From the NCBI RefSeq assembly GCF_016808095.1, contig NC_068975.1, positions 18,111,501-18,175,500 of the forward strand: DNA of 64,000 nt, written 5' to 3'. The DNA is from Vigna angularis (Eukaryota > Streptophyta > Magnoliopsida > Fabales > Fabaceae). A program made the translations under genes and the position numbers. The notes beneath the pieces are model-generated. The model did not search any database, was not told the DNA's origin, and saw only the letters and a program-made list of their open reading frames with translations. Within the stretch, counting starts at the first letter, position 1. Each line of letters opens with the position of its first letter. Below are positions 43,165 to 54,198 of the stretch, piece after piece.

Positions 43165-46100
43165 ATGCGGCACTTCATGGCTCTCTCTAGTGTACTTGCT
43201 ATACTCATTCTGCAGTACTCATCGGTAGCACTGGTTTCTTCTGCAGGACCACCAAGTGGCTGGAAAACATTGCGTGGTGTGTTTCTATTTCTTCTTCCCT
43301 TTAGTCCTATATATGGTCCCTACTTATCTTCTTATTTGTTAGTTCTCTTATCTTTTTTACTCTTGTTTTAGTGAACTGATTATTTCAACCCTTTTAAGAC
43401 AACCTTTTTGAGTCTTGTTACTGCAATTATCACAGCACTGAATAGTCATCAGTTTTTCTATCTCAAAAATGCTATTTTATTAATTTGAGAGTAAATAGTG
43501 TATGTACTCACACTGTCATTCAATCACAATTGTGAAACATGATAAGTTTGATTTTAGAATAACTATCTTGAAAATCTTACCTAACGTTCGATTTCCGAAT
43601 GGCTGACAATAAATAGAAATTTGAACTCTTGAATCAATAATTATGACAATGAATTTAATTCATCTATAGAAGTTTAACATTTACAAAGTGAGTCAGGATA
43701 CAATAAATTAGTTATAGCAGAGAGACAAGCATGCAATGAACTACAGATAATGATCTAGAATTTGATGGTGCTAACTGCTCAATAGGTTTTCATCTCTTGT
43801 GCATTTTAACTTGTATACATAAAAGCAGCCGAATTTTTGTCTTACTTCTTGATAAACTTTAAAAGCAAATCATTTGTATTTCATAGCAATTCGTTTGCTA
43901 TGCAGGATCTCCACCAGTGGTCATAGCACGTGGCGGGTTTTCAGGGATATTTCCAGATTCAAGTTCACTTGCCTATAATTTGGCACTTAACACTAGTAAT
44001 CCAGATGTGATTCTATGGTGTGATGTGCAATTAACAAAGGATGGCAATGGGATTTGTTTCCCAGAGCTAAAGCTAGACAATGCCACTGATATTTCAGTTG
44101 TTTACCAAGACAAGCAAAAGGATTACTTTGTTAATGGGGTCTCATCCCGGGGATGGTTTTCTGTAGACTACAACTTCAAAGAACTAGCAAATGTTTCTCG
44201 TGAGTTTGATCTATCTTAAGACCTTAGCATTTTTTGTTTTCTGGTTTGGATGATGTCTATATCTTTTTTATCAAGTAAGATATTTTTTTCAAAGATAAGG
44301 TGGGGTAAGTGGTGGCATTGAATACTCAATCATGAAACACAGTAGAAAGCATCAAATAGTCCCTGAATTGGTTGGCAACATGGTGGAAATTCAGTTCTTG
44401 ACTTCAACAACTATCAATTCATTTTGTTCTTGACATTACAAAAAAGTATTCTAGTTTTCAATTTTTGGCATTATTAGTCAATTTGTTTCCTAACATTAGG
44501 AAGCAAATCGGCTAATATTTGTCTAATTCAAGGACTGATTGACTGATTTGATAATTGTTGGGAACTAGATTGATGGAAAATTATAGAAGCAAATTGATTG
44601 GTAATGCCAATTTCAGAGGCTAAATTCATGGCTTACTCATGGAATTTGTTCTTGGTGCTTGCCTTTGATCATAGCATGTCAGAACTGGGAAATATGTCCA
44701 CTGTCCGTGCTCCTATTTGTTATATTATAATATGATAATCGTCTTGTTATTGAAACAGTTGTTCAGGGAGTTTACTCTCGGACTCCTAAGTTCGATGGCA
44801 ACAAGCTTCCCATTCTCCATGTTCATGAAGTAGCTAACTTGATAAAATCGCCATCTACAGGCCTGTGGTTAAATATTCAGGTAACTGGAAAAAGAGTAAT
44901 CGTGTCTTCTCCTTGAACTGGAATACATTCTTTGTTCCAAAGCAGATCCTAAACGTATGCAATTTAATATCTGTTGTTGATTAATTTTGCATTTTGAAAT
45001 ACAATGCAGCATGATTCGTTCTTCAAGCAACAAAATTTGAGTGTAGAAAAATTTCTACAATCTCTCATTCATAAAAAAGTACCTGTCAGTTACATTTCAT
45101 CACCTGATGTGGATTTCTTAAAAAGAGTTAAATCAAGTTTCAGTCCTGGAACAACCAGCTTGATCTTCAGGGTTCTAGAGCAGTCTGAGATTGAACCTAC
45201 AACCAATCAATCTTATGGTAAACTCCTGAAAAATCTTGCACAAATCAAGACATTTGCTTCAGGAATTCTTGTTCCCAAGGGCTATATATGGCCTGTAGAC
45301 TCGAGCCTTTATCTGCAACCACATACCTCTCTTGTCTCAGATGCTCACAAAAAAAAGTTGCAAGTTTTTGTATCAGACCTTATCAATGATGTTCCATTTA
45401 GCTACAATTTCAGTTATGATCCTGTGGCTGAGTGTCTATCATTCTTTAATGTTAGTGATTTCTCTGTTGATGGTGTGTTGTCTGACTTCCCAGTTACTCC
45501 ATCTGCAGCCATAAGTAAGTTTTGTTTCCTTTGTATAAGAATTCTAAACATTTATAATTGTAATCAGCATCCCATTCGGATTCTAAAATCTCATCTCTTA
45601 CTGCAGATTGCTTTTCTGGCCTAGGGGAAAATCCCACTAAACAAGGTATAGTTTATTAGCTCTATCTACCGATTTGTTAGATCATTTTGTAGTTAACAAG
45701 TTATGGCTTGTATTGAGAGTGTTAGTCAGGGAACACAATATTTAAGTTGTCCTTATTGATTTGTTTCTTCTTTCATATCTTTCATGATAAAGTGGACACT
45801 TTGGTTATCACAAAATATGGAGCAAGTGGAGATACTCCTGCTTGTACTGACCTTGCATATAACAAAGCTAAATCAGACGGGGCAGATGTACTTGACTGTC
45901 CTGTTCAAATGTCCAAGGATGGAACACCCTTTTGCTTAAGCTCTGTAGACCTCTTAGAGACCACAACGGTTGATCATACAAACTTCACTACCCGTGCTAC
46001 AACTATTCAGGAGATCAAAAACACCAGAGGCATATATACATTCAGCTTGACATGGGATGAGATAAAAACATTGACTCGTAAGTTGAATGATGTTTTTGAA

Positions 46101-47619
46101 TGTTTCTTGCTTAGCTGTGGTATTGTTTCTTAATGTTTCTATGGCATGCTCTTCAATGCCAAACATGTTTTGGTTTGCAATTTGAGTAATCTATTCGGTC
46201 AAAGTACTAGGAAAGGTAACGGGAGGAAGAAAACAAAAAAATGCAATTGGTTCTCAAAAAATTTCTACGTCCCTCATTTTTTCTGTTATTTGCTTTTTAA
46301 TGCAGCCTCAATATTGAAACCTTACGAGAAATTCAGACTGTTCCGAAATCCAAAATTGCAAAATCAAGGAAAGCTGATAACCTTGTCTGAGTTTTTGTCC
46401 TTGACTGAAGGTTCTCGCATCTTGATCGGCATAGAGGTGAGATCTTCCACCTCTATATTGGATTATATTTCACTATTTTAAAGAATGGTCCACCTTGATT
46501 TACTCCTTTTATGCTTAATTAATACCATTTTCGTTCATTCTGTTTTCAGAATGCTGCATATCTGGCAGAGAAGCAGAATTTAAATGTGATCACTGCAGTC
46601 CTTGATGCTCTAAACAAAACAAAACCAAGATCACACAAAGTTATGATTCAGTCAACTCATAGCTCTGTGCTTAAAATATTAGATAAATCCAAATTTGAAA
46701 GGGTTTACAAGGTTGATGAGAACATTGGCGATGCTTCTGAAACGGCTATTAAGGACATCAAAAGATTTGCTGATTCTGTGGTAATAGGAAAGAAGTCTGT
46801 TTTTCCTGAAACTGAAGCCTTTTTAGTTAACGCTACAAACATTGTGGCAAAGCTGAAGTCAGCTAAGCTCCGAGTTTATGTAGAAACTTTCAGCAATGAA
46901 TTTGTATCTCAAGCATGGGACTACTACTCTGATGCATCTATTGAGATAAATTCATTTGTCATTGGAACCAAGGTCAATGGCATCATTACTGACTTCCCCA
47001 AGACAGCTGACAGATACAGGAGTAAGTTCAACCTTTTCTATCAACATTTGCTTCTTGAACAAGGATTTTGGAAAATTGACATCACTTGGTTCTTTCTTTG
47101 TGTTGGTACAACTTGAATGCTCAAAGTCTACTTGGTCTATGAAATTATGGAAAAGATTTAATTGTTGGGAATCCAAGTGTGAGTCTAAGTCTCACATGGG
47201 ATGAAAATGAGAAAGTAGAACACTGTATAAAGATGAAAGACCCATTAACCCATTGCCTTAAAATTTTGGGGAAAAAGTGGTGTCAATACTTTATATGGTT
47301 GGGCTCATATGTTATTGATGTTTGTGTCTCTCCATGAACCTCTTCCTCGATATACTCAACACTAATAAATGTTTGTAGAATCAATTATGCCTTCATTGTT
47401 GATTTGATTATTGTTCTACTTGTTACAGGGAACTTGTGCTTAAAGCATGGCAAGAAAGCACCTTACATGAGCCCTATTGAACCTGGCAAACTTTATCGAC
47501 AAATTTTTGAGTTATTCCTTCCACCACTCCCCCCTCCATCCCCAGTCTTGATCGATAGTAATGTTACAGAGGCACCTTTGCCCAGTGCTTATTGGCTGCT
47601 CCAAAAGGGGGTGCGGTAG
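43165..47619 (+). CDS. GDPDL: SHV3-like glycerophosphodiester phosphodiesterase-like protein (GDPDL)
   Basis: Nine exons: 43165-43276, 43906-44199, 44759-44880, 45010-45514, 45607-45645, 45793-46077, 46306-46436, 46550-47021 and 47429-47619. All phases match, giving 716 residues. A signal peptide (about 1-27) is followed by two tandem GDPD-like domains: the first from [16 protein letters not shown] (about 41-340), the second from [20 protein letters not shown] (about 358-655). Plant SHV3/GDPDL proteins act at the plasma membrane and cell wall and affect cellulose and pectin organisation. The canonical GDPD catalytic residues are degenerate in this family. Family members end in a Ser/Pro region and a hydrophobic GPI-anchor signal; here the frame stops after [18 protein letters not shown] with no hydrophobic tail. 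The plus-one frame reads [12 protein letters not shown], like the expected linker, so a one-base frameshift is likely. Intron 8 contains a small LTR. Confidence 0.85.
47163..47361 (+). repeat. TRIM-like solo LTR in intron 8 of the GDPDL gene
   Basis: 199 bp, begins TGTTGGGAATCC and ends TACTCAACA, with flanks TTAAT and CTAAT (four of five bases equal). The phrase GTGAGTCTAAGTCTCACAT is one I associate with abundant short LTRs in legumes (memory, not checked). Confidence 0.5.
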
Positions 47620-47633
47620 CTCTAGCCCCCATT

Positions 47634-48272
47634 AAAGCATGAAGAAAAGTGAACAATAAAAATGAGTGTTGTGGATTCCATAGTTGGAAAGGGAGTGAAA
47701 GGATTTCTTTGTATGAGAAGTATTTAAACTCACTTGTGCCTCAACTTTTAACTATTGTGTATGATAACTCTCCATCGAAGTCTAAAAGAAATAATTAATT
47801 GATCATCTTTAATAGAGAGACCTATGGTTCACTATGAGTGTTTTGATGACTGTCGAGTGACATATAAGATCAATTACCATCTTAAATATTGTCAAAAGTA
47901 AAAAATTTTCAAGTTTTATCTTAAAAGACTAATTAAAAGGTGAAAAAATAAATAAAACATGAAGAAAAGTGAACAATAAAAAGTAAGTGTTGTGGATTCC
48001 ATAGTTGGAAAGGGAGTGAAAGGATTTCTTTGTATGAGAAGTATTTAAACTCATTTGTGCCTCAACTTCTAACTATTGTGTATGATAACTCTCAATCGAA
48101 GTCCAAAAGAAATAATTAATTGATCATCTTTAATAGAGAGAGACCTATGGTTCACTACGAGTGTTTTGATTACGTCGATTGACATACAAGATCAATTACC
48201 ATCTTAAATATTGTCAAAAGTAAAATTTTTTCAAGTTTTATCTTAAAAGACTAATTAAAAGGTGAAAAAAAA
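47634..48272. repeat. 320 bp tandem duplication downstream of the GDPDL stop
   Basis: CATGAAGAAAAGTGAACAAT starts at 47639 and again at 47959; the two copies are nearly identical over 320 bases. The first copy begins about 15 bases after the GDPDL stop codon, so the duplicated unit is the 3' UTR region. Confidence 0.85.
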
Positions 48273-48465
48273 ATATAAATTATCATAAAGTTCTTACTCG
48301 TGTTTTAAAAATAATAGTGAAGAGACAATCCATCACTATACAAATTCATCTACTTGGATAATAGTGAACAGGACATCACCTTAAAACGAACACAATGAAT
48401 ACACACTTAGTGTGATATTTTGAAAAACATAACAACTCAAGAATTTTAAACAATTGAACCAAAAG

Positions 48466-49419
48466 CGATGGTATACTCATAGCCATGACCTAGCACATTT
48501 ATGAAGAGTTAGAAACATTTATGGAAGATGGGCCTAAACTCTTTTTCTTCGGCCATCTTAATTCATCTTGAAGATTTAGTAGAGTAAGAATAATTTTGGG
48601 TCTTGTATTTTGAGCCAAGTATTCTAGATTTTATTTGGGCTTTGTATTATGGATCAAGTAGTCTAGATTTTATTTTTGCCTTGTATAATGGGCCTAGTAG
48701 TATAGGATTTCAATTGGGTCTTGTATTTTGGGCCATGTAGAATAGGATTTTGACCAAACAAGTCAACAAATGGCCAAGGTCTAAAGTTGACTATGCTTGG
48801 ACATCTAAAATGGGTGTGTTGACCAAGGAGTAAACATTTTGGCTAAGCTTGGAGGACAAGGGAGCAAGATTTCGTCCAAGGCATGTGGAAGCTTCCCATT
48901 GGAGAGTTTTCCTCCTAGTTAGTGACCATGTATCACTCTAAGAGTTTTTTCATAGGTAGTGGCCATATGTCACTCTCTCATTTGAGCAGATTTTTGCCAC
49001 TTGTCTCCCTCCTACTGGAGAGGATTTCTCCTTGCTCTCTAAGCCAACCAAGGTGACTCTTTTAGGTTAAAGTTTTTGCCCATTTTGAGAACACCTTAGC
49101 CTATAAATAGAGGTGTTCTCCATCATGTAATCACCTTTGATTTAGAGTAAAGTTATGCTGTCATTTTTGTGCCATACTACTCTTTTTAAGGTCACCCTAG
49201 GCTAGAGTATCCTAAGTGGTCCTCTAGCCACCTTCCTCCAAGAGTTGGCCCAACCTCTCTTAGAGAATCCTTCAACACATCTTCCATCAACATATATCAC
49301 TTAAAAACCGCAACCCATTCAACATTCCACACCACCATAAATTGTGCACATCATTGCCTCCATGAACATGGCTTGGTTGCTTCTAGATTTGGCTTGTCCT
49401 AACTAAAGCATTGTAATCA
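48466..49419 (+). repeat. 5' LTR of the gypsy element
   Basis: 954 bp, starts CGATGGTATAC (TG mutated to CG) and ends TTGTAATCA. It contains a plausible TATA region, CCTATAAATAGAGGTGTTC at about 49090-49108. Confidence 0.8.
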
Positions 49420-49421
49420 TT

Positions 49422-49433
49422 TGGTATCAGAGC
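49422..49433 (+). other. initiator tRNA-Met primer-binding site (gypsy)
   Basis: TGGTATCAGAGC two bases after the 5' LTR, the common plant retrotransposon primer site. Confidence 0.85.
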
Positions 49434-51278
49434 TTTGGTTCTTCAAGAGCTAAGTTTTTTGGTCCTTATCTATCCTTTATTATTCCATGTTGTTGATGTT
49501 ATTCCTTACTTGTCTTGTTTTTATTTTCATATATCATTTGTTCTGACAGTAAATTATGACGATTTTAAAACTTAAACTGCATCTAGCCAATTGTCCAAAA
49601 AATACGTAAAAATACTTAAATAAAAGCCCTTTGAGTCTAGTTTCAAACAAAAAAAAACATTTAATTTGGAGTTCTATGGAAAAAGTTATAAGTAAAACAC
49701 TCAGCAAAGGTCAGAGCTGCCAGAATGTTGGCATTAGAGTTTTTCAAGTTATGTTTTGGTAGTTTTGGCTATTTTTTTGTGCCTTTTCATTTTTTGAGTA
49801 ATTCCTTACTGTTTTATTTTGTCAATATATGTTGTTTTGAGTCATTTTAAGTTTCAAATCATTCCATGTTGCCTAGAGTCATCTTTAGTCCTTTTGATGT
49901 TTCTATTTCCTAGTTGAAACTTTGAAAATCATAAAAAAAAATATATACCTTAGTTTGCAAAACTGCACCATATACAACCATTTGAGGTCTTATTTTTGAT
50001 TTTTTTTTGGGTTCATACTTGCCATTAAATCATTGGCAAGCTCTTAAAAAAAATTCTCTATTGACGTTTCTAGTTTTCAACTCCATTTTGATTCTAGTAG
50101 GATTCACTTCTATTTTGTGTTTCTCGTCTTTGTAGCTTTTAAAACCCATATATTAACTTTGTTCCAAGTGTGTGGTGGTCTTATTTTGGACCTTAAAATA
50201 GTGGAAAAAGAAGTGCTAAAAGCTTTTAAGCATAAGGCTTCAAAAGAGTACCAAAAGAGAGCCTAAAGAGTGCTGAAAATAATTGGGTGCTTTGACCACT
50301 ACCATTGTTTTTGTGCAAACTATTTGGAACGTTTTACTCAATGTTTTTGGGATTTTTCTCTTCACTTTCCCAGTGGATAAAAGTCTTGGCTATGATGTTA
50401 AAAGAGTGGCATTAGTGCCCCATTTGCTGAAAGTTGCCAAAAGACAAGAACCACTCACTTTTCTTCTAGTAATTTTTTTGTTTTGTGAATCTATTCTAGC
50501 ACATTTAATTAGGATTTCTTTTGAGTGATAATCTTTCTTTCTTAACCTTTAATTTCTTGCTTGTCTTCTTGGATTTTTTAGTTTTGTCATAATTAAATTC
50601 CTTTTGCAATGTCTTTCTTGTTTTTGGACCTTTTTATTGCTTTTATTCCTTGTTTCTTCTTGCACAATTTTGGTTTTAGTTACTTTGTGTGGTGTAGGTT
50701 CTCTTTGTGAGGTGATCCAATATCTTAGAGGTAGCCTTCTAGGTGGTGGAGACCTAAAGGGAGCTTGAAGTCTAGAGCTGTAGCCAAAAAGAATGGAGAG
50801 AAACACCTTGGGAGGAAGCTTTGATTTGATTATAATTTTTGGCTTTGTAATTTTTCTATTTTTTTGTAACTCACGTCCTTGTTAGGTGTCTTGGGGGAGT
50901 CTTTGGTCTTCAATTCCATCTCCTAACAAGAACCTTTATTTCTTAATAATTTGTTTTAGTTGGTTGGTTGGAGGAACCAAAGTTCTTCTAACTTAATCAT
51001 TAAGCTGCATAGCTAGTATATTTGCTTTCTTTAATTATGATAGCTTAGTGTGTGTCAACTTTAATTTTAACTTTAGTTTCCTTTGAGAAATTTGGTTCAA
51101 GAGTGCCTAAGGTAAACTTTGGCTAGGAAAGGTTTGATATTTAAGAAATTCATTTTGATTCACCTCCCTTTCTTAAAAGTGAACTTAGGTGTCTTTTGTC
51201 TCCTTAAGTCTCTTAAGGAACTTTCTTTGAAATTTAAGTATTTGTTTGTTGCATTGCATCTTTCAAAAACCTTTAAGG
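49434..51278 (+). other. gypsy leader region
   Basis: About 1.8 kb of T-rich untranslated leader. The phrase TTTGAGTCTAGTTTC at 49630 recurs twice in the solo LTR at 59476-62874. No protein is encoded. Confidence 0.5.
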
Positions 51279-52900
51279 ATGTCTAAGACTAATTCCTTTG
51301 AAATTGGAAGTGACTCTAGTGAGGACGTAAAACTCACTTTGAAAAATTTAGCAAAAAAGAGCTAAAGTCACTTAAAATTTGGCAAAGGCAAGAAACTTTT
51401 CTCATGGAAAAAGAAAGAATTGAAAGAGAGAGTATTTTGCTAAGTTGGAAGATAAACTTAGACTCCTTAATGAGAAATAACAAAAAGCCCAAGAGAAAAT
51501 AAAGAGAAGTAGGAGTCATACAAGGAGGAGTTCTAAAACTCATCCTCAATTGACACATCATGAGGTAGATAGTAGGCTTGCAAACCAATATTATCAACCT
51601 CACCCACATACAATTCATGATAGAGATCACATTCCAAGAGAGGTTAGAGTAGACCTCCCCCATTTCCATGGAAAAGAAGATGTTGAGGCATACTTAGATT
51701 GGGAGAAAGGTCACACTGGCCATATTGAGTTTCTAAGGGAATGCCATGTATTGGTGGACCTCCCTTGTGAGAGAGAGAAAACTCTTTAATTTTCCCCAAG
51801 TCACCTATTGGAATGACTTGAAAAGTGCCATGAGAAGAAGGAACATTCCCTTATACTATCATAGGGAGCTAATGGACAAACTCCAAAGGCTCCAACAAAG
51901 AAACATGATCATTGAGAGCTATAGGCAAAAGATGGAGCTCTACATGTTGAGGGCGGGAATTAGGAAGGAAGAAGAGACCACTATCTCTAGGTTTCTAAGT
52001 GTTCTTAATCCTGAGATTAGGGATAGAGTGGAATTGTTGTCTACTAATACTTAAATGACTTGGTACAAATTTGCATTAAGGTAGAGCAACAACTCTTAAG
52101 AAAAGGTTTGAAACCTTTCTACTCTAACTCTAGTGTTAAGAAAGACTACAAGAGGGAAGGTAAGCAAGTGGTAGAAGAAGAACCCTCTAGGAATATAGGG
52201 AGGGAGAAGAGATAAGAGAAAGAAAAAGAGAGGCCAAGGATGGAAACATCATCTAACACTCGCACTAGTGAAATTAAGTGTTTAAAGTGTCTTGGTAGAA
52301 GTCACATTGCATCACAATGCCCTACCAAAAACACCATGATTTAAGGGATATTGATGTATATAGTAGTCAAAATAAGGAAAATGAGAGTGAGAGTCAGAGA
52401 AGTGGTGAAAAGAAACAAGAAGAAAGTGCAAGTGAGGATGTCCATCCTTGTGAGGCATAACTTCTTATGATTAGAAGGGTTCTCCATAATCAACCTAGTT
52501 CATAAGAGCTCATACAAAAAGATAACATCTTCCACACTAGATGTAAAATCTTAGACAAAACATGTCCTTTGTTGTGGATAATGGCTATTGTTCAAATTTT
52601 TGTAGCACTAGGCTGATTAATAAGCTTGTATTAGCTACTTTTTCTCATCCTCAATCTTATAAACTTCAATGGATCAACAAGGACAAGGAATTGGAAGTTA
52701 ATCAACAAGTGATGGTCAAGCTATCCATAGGAAATTATGAAGATAATGTGTTATGTGATATATTACATATGGATGTTTGACACATTTTATTGGGAAGGCC
52801 TTGGCTTTTTGATAGAGAATCTTTACACAATGGCCACACAAATGAAATAACCATCACTTAGAATAAAAATAAGTTTGTGTTACCAATGAGGAGCATTGAT
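51279..52900 (+). pseudogene. Ty3/gypsy Gag and protease remnant
   Basis: Starts ATG at 51279 and hits a stop after 33 codons; the rest is spread over several frames. Gag hallmarks are DLPHFHGKEDVEAYLDWE (51650-51703), MYWWTSLVRER (51746, another frame), YWNDLKSAMRRR and YYHRELMDKLQRLQQ. A CCHC knuckle CLKCLGRSHIASQC follows near 52280-52321. The protease piece (52562-52830) has the degenerate active site VVDNGYCSN instead of a D-S/T-G and later HILLGRPW. At least four frame breaks are visible. Pol does not follow. Confidence 0.8.
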
Positions 52901-52989
52901 GTCTTAAAAGATAATGATTTTGATGATGCTACAAAGTGAAGAATATGAAGACCCTTGCAGTATAAGTTTAAAAGAATTTCTAGACAACT

Positions 52990-54153
52990 AAAGTCACTAA
53001 TGACCGAGCAGTAAGCACCGAACGGTAGACTTCATGACCAAGACCAAGTTGTTAGGACATGAGCAGTCATGACCAAGAACTTAAGACCGAGCGGTAAAGT
53101 TATGACTGAGCAGTGGAGGGAATGACCGAGAGCACGTAAGACATGACCAAGACCAATCAGTTAGGACTCGAGCCGAACACAGATGAACGCAGATGCAGAC
53201 TGAACGGCTACAATCAGATGAAGGCCAAACACAGCTGAAGGTAGAACACTGTTCATGGCCGAACACAGTTCAGGATCGAACGAAGTTGAACATTGGCGAA
53301 AAATCAGTTGTATATCGAACGGTCACCAACACTGTTCGAACACAAGTTGAGGACCAAACGGTGTTGAACATAGTTGAAAGTTGAACACTGCTAAAAGGCT
53401 GAATGACGCATAGCAGTTGAAGACCGAACGGTGTCAAAGACAAGTCGAACGACAAAAGGCAATCAGGGTCAAACCAAACGGTAGAAGGAGTTGAATAAAT
53501 GAAGACCGACCGGTTTGAAATGTCAATATTCAAAGTATTCCAAGTCTCGCAGATAATCGATCATCACTTACAATAATCGATTATCATTGTTAGTTGAAAT
53601 GAGTCTTTTTAGTTTCGAACCAGTAGGCTACATATACCTTTGCCAAACACTTTAAAAACCAACTTTGTGTAACTGAGAATACAGTGCTATCTGAGAAAGT
53701 TCTCAAGTGCCAGTTCATTGCTATTGTCAAGTCTTGTGAACAAGAGAAGCTCGCGCTTTGTGTGTCAAAGGTCGGAGCGGTTCTCTTCAAGTTGACAGAG
53801 TTGTTTCCTTCTGGTTCGTTCGTCGAAGGAAGGTGTTTTTGTTACTGTTATTGTCAATCAATGTATTGTAACTGTAAAACTGTTTTTAGTGAAAAGGTTA
53901 ATCACTCTTCCTAGTAATTAACGACTGGACGTAAAATCTTTTGATTCGAACCAGTATAAAAATCATTTATGTGATTTTTCTACTCCCTGCAGTCTTTATA
54001 TTTTCTGCTCATCAACAGTTTCATAAAACGTTTAAGATAAAATTACAGGAACCATTTTTCAAGTGACCGAACAAGCTCTTTGCTTTTAACAATTTGTATC
54101 GAACTCTGTTTTAATATTTCTGCTGCACAAAATCGGTACCGATCGTTCCAACA
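52990..54153 (+). repeat. 5' LTR of the nested copia element
   Basis: Ends TTCCAACA just before a primer site. The left boundary with the gypsy protease is approximate and the expected TGTTGGAA start was not found. The first 530 bases carry about eight variants of GACCGAACGGT and GACCAAGACCAA words. Confidence 0.55.
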
Positions 54154-54155
54154 AT

Positions 54156-54167
54156 TGGTATCAGAGC
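54156..54167 (+). other. initiator tRNA-Met primer-binding site (copia)
   Basis: TGGTATCAGAGC two bases after the copia LTR end. Confidence 0.85.
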
Positions 54168-54198
54168 TTGCTTTGATATTCTTTCAAATTTTTCGAAA

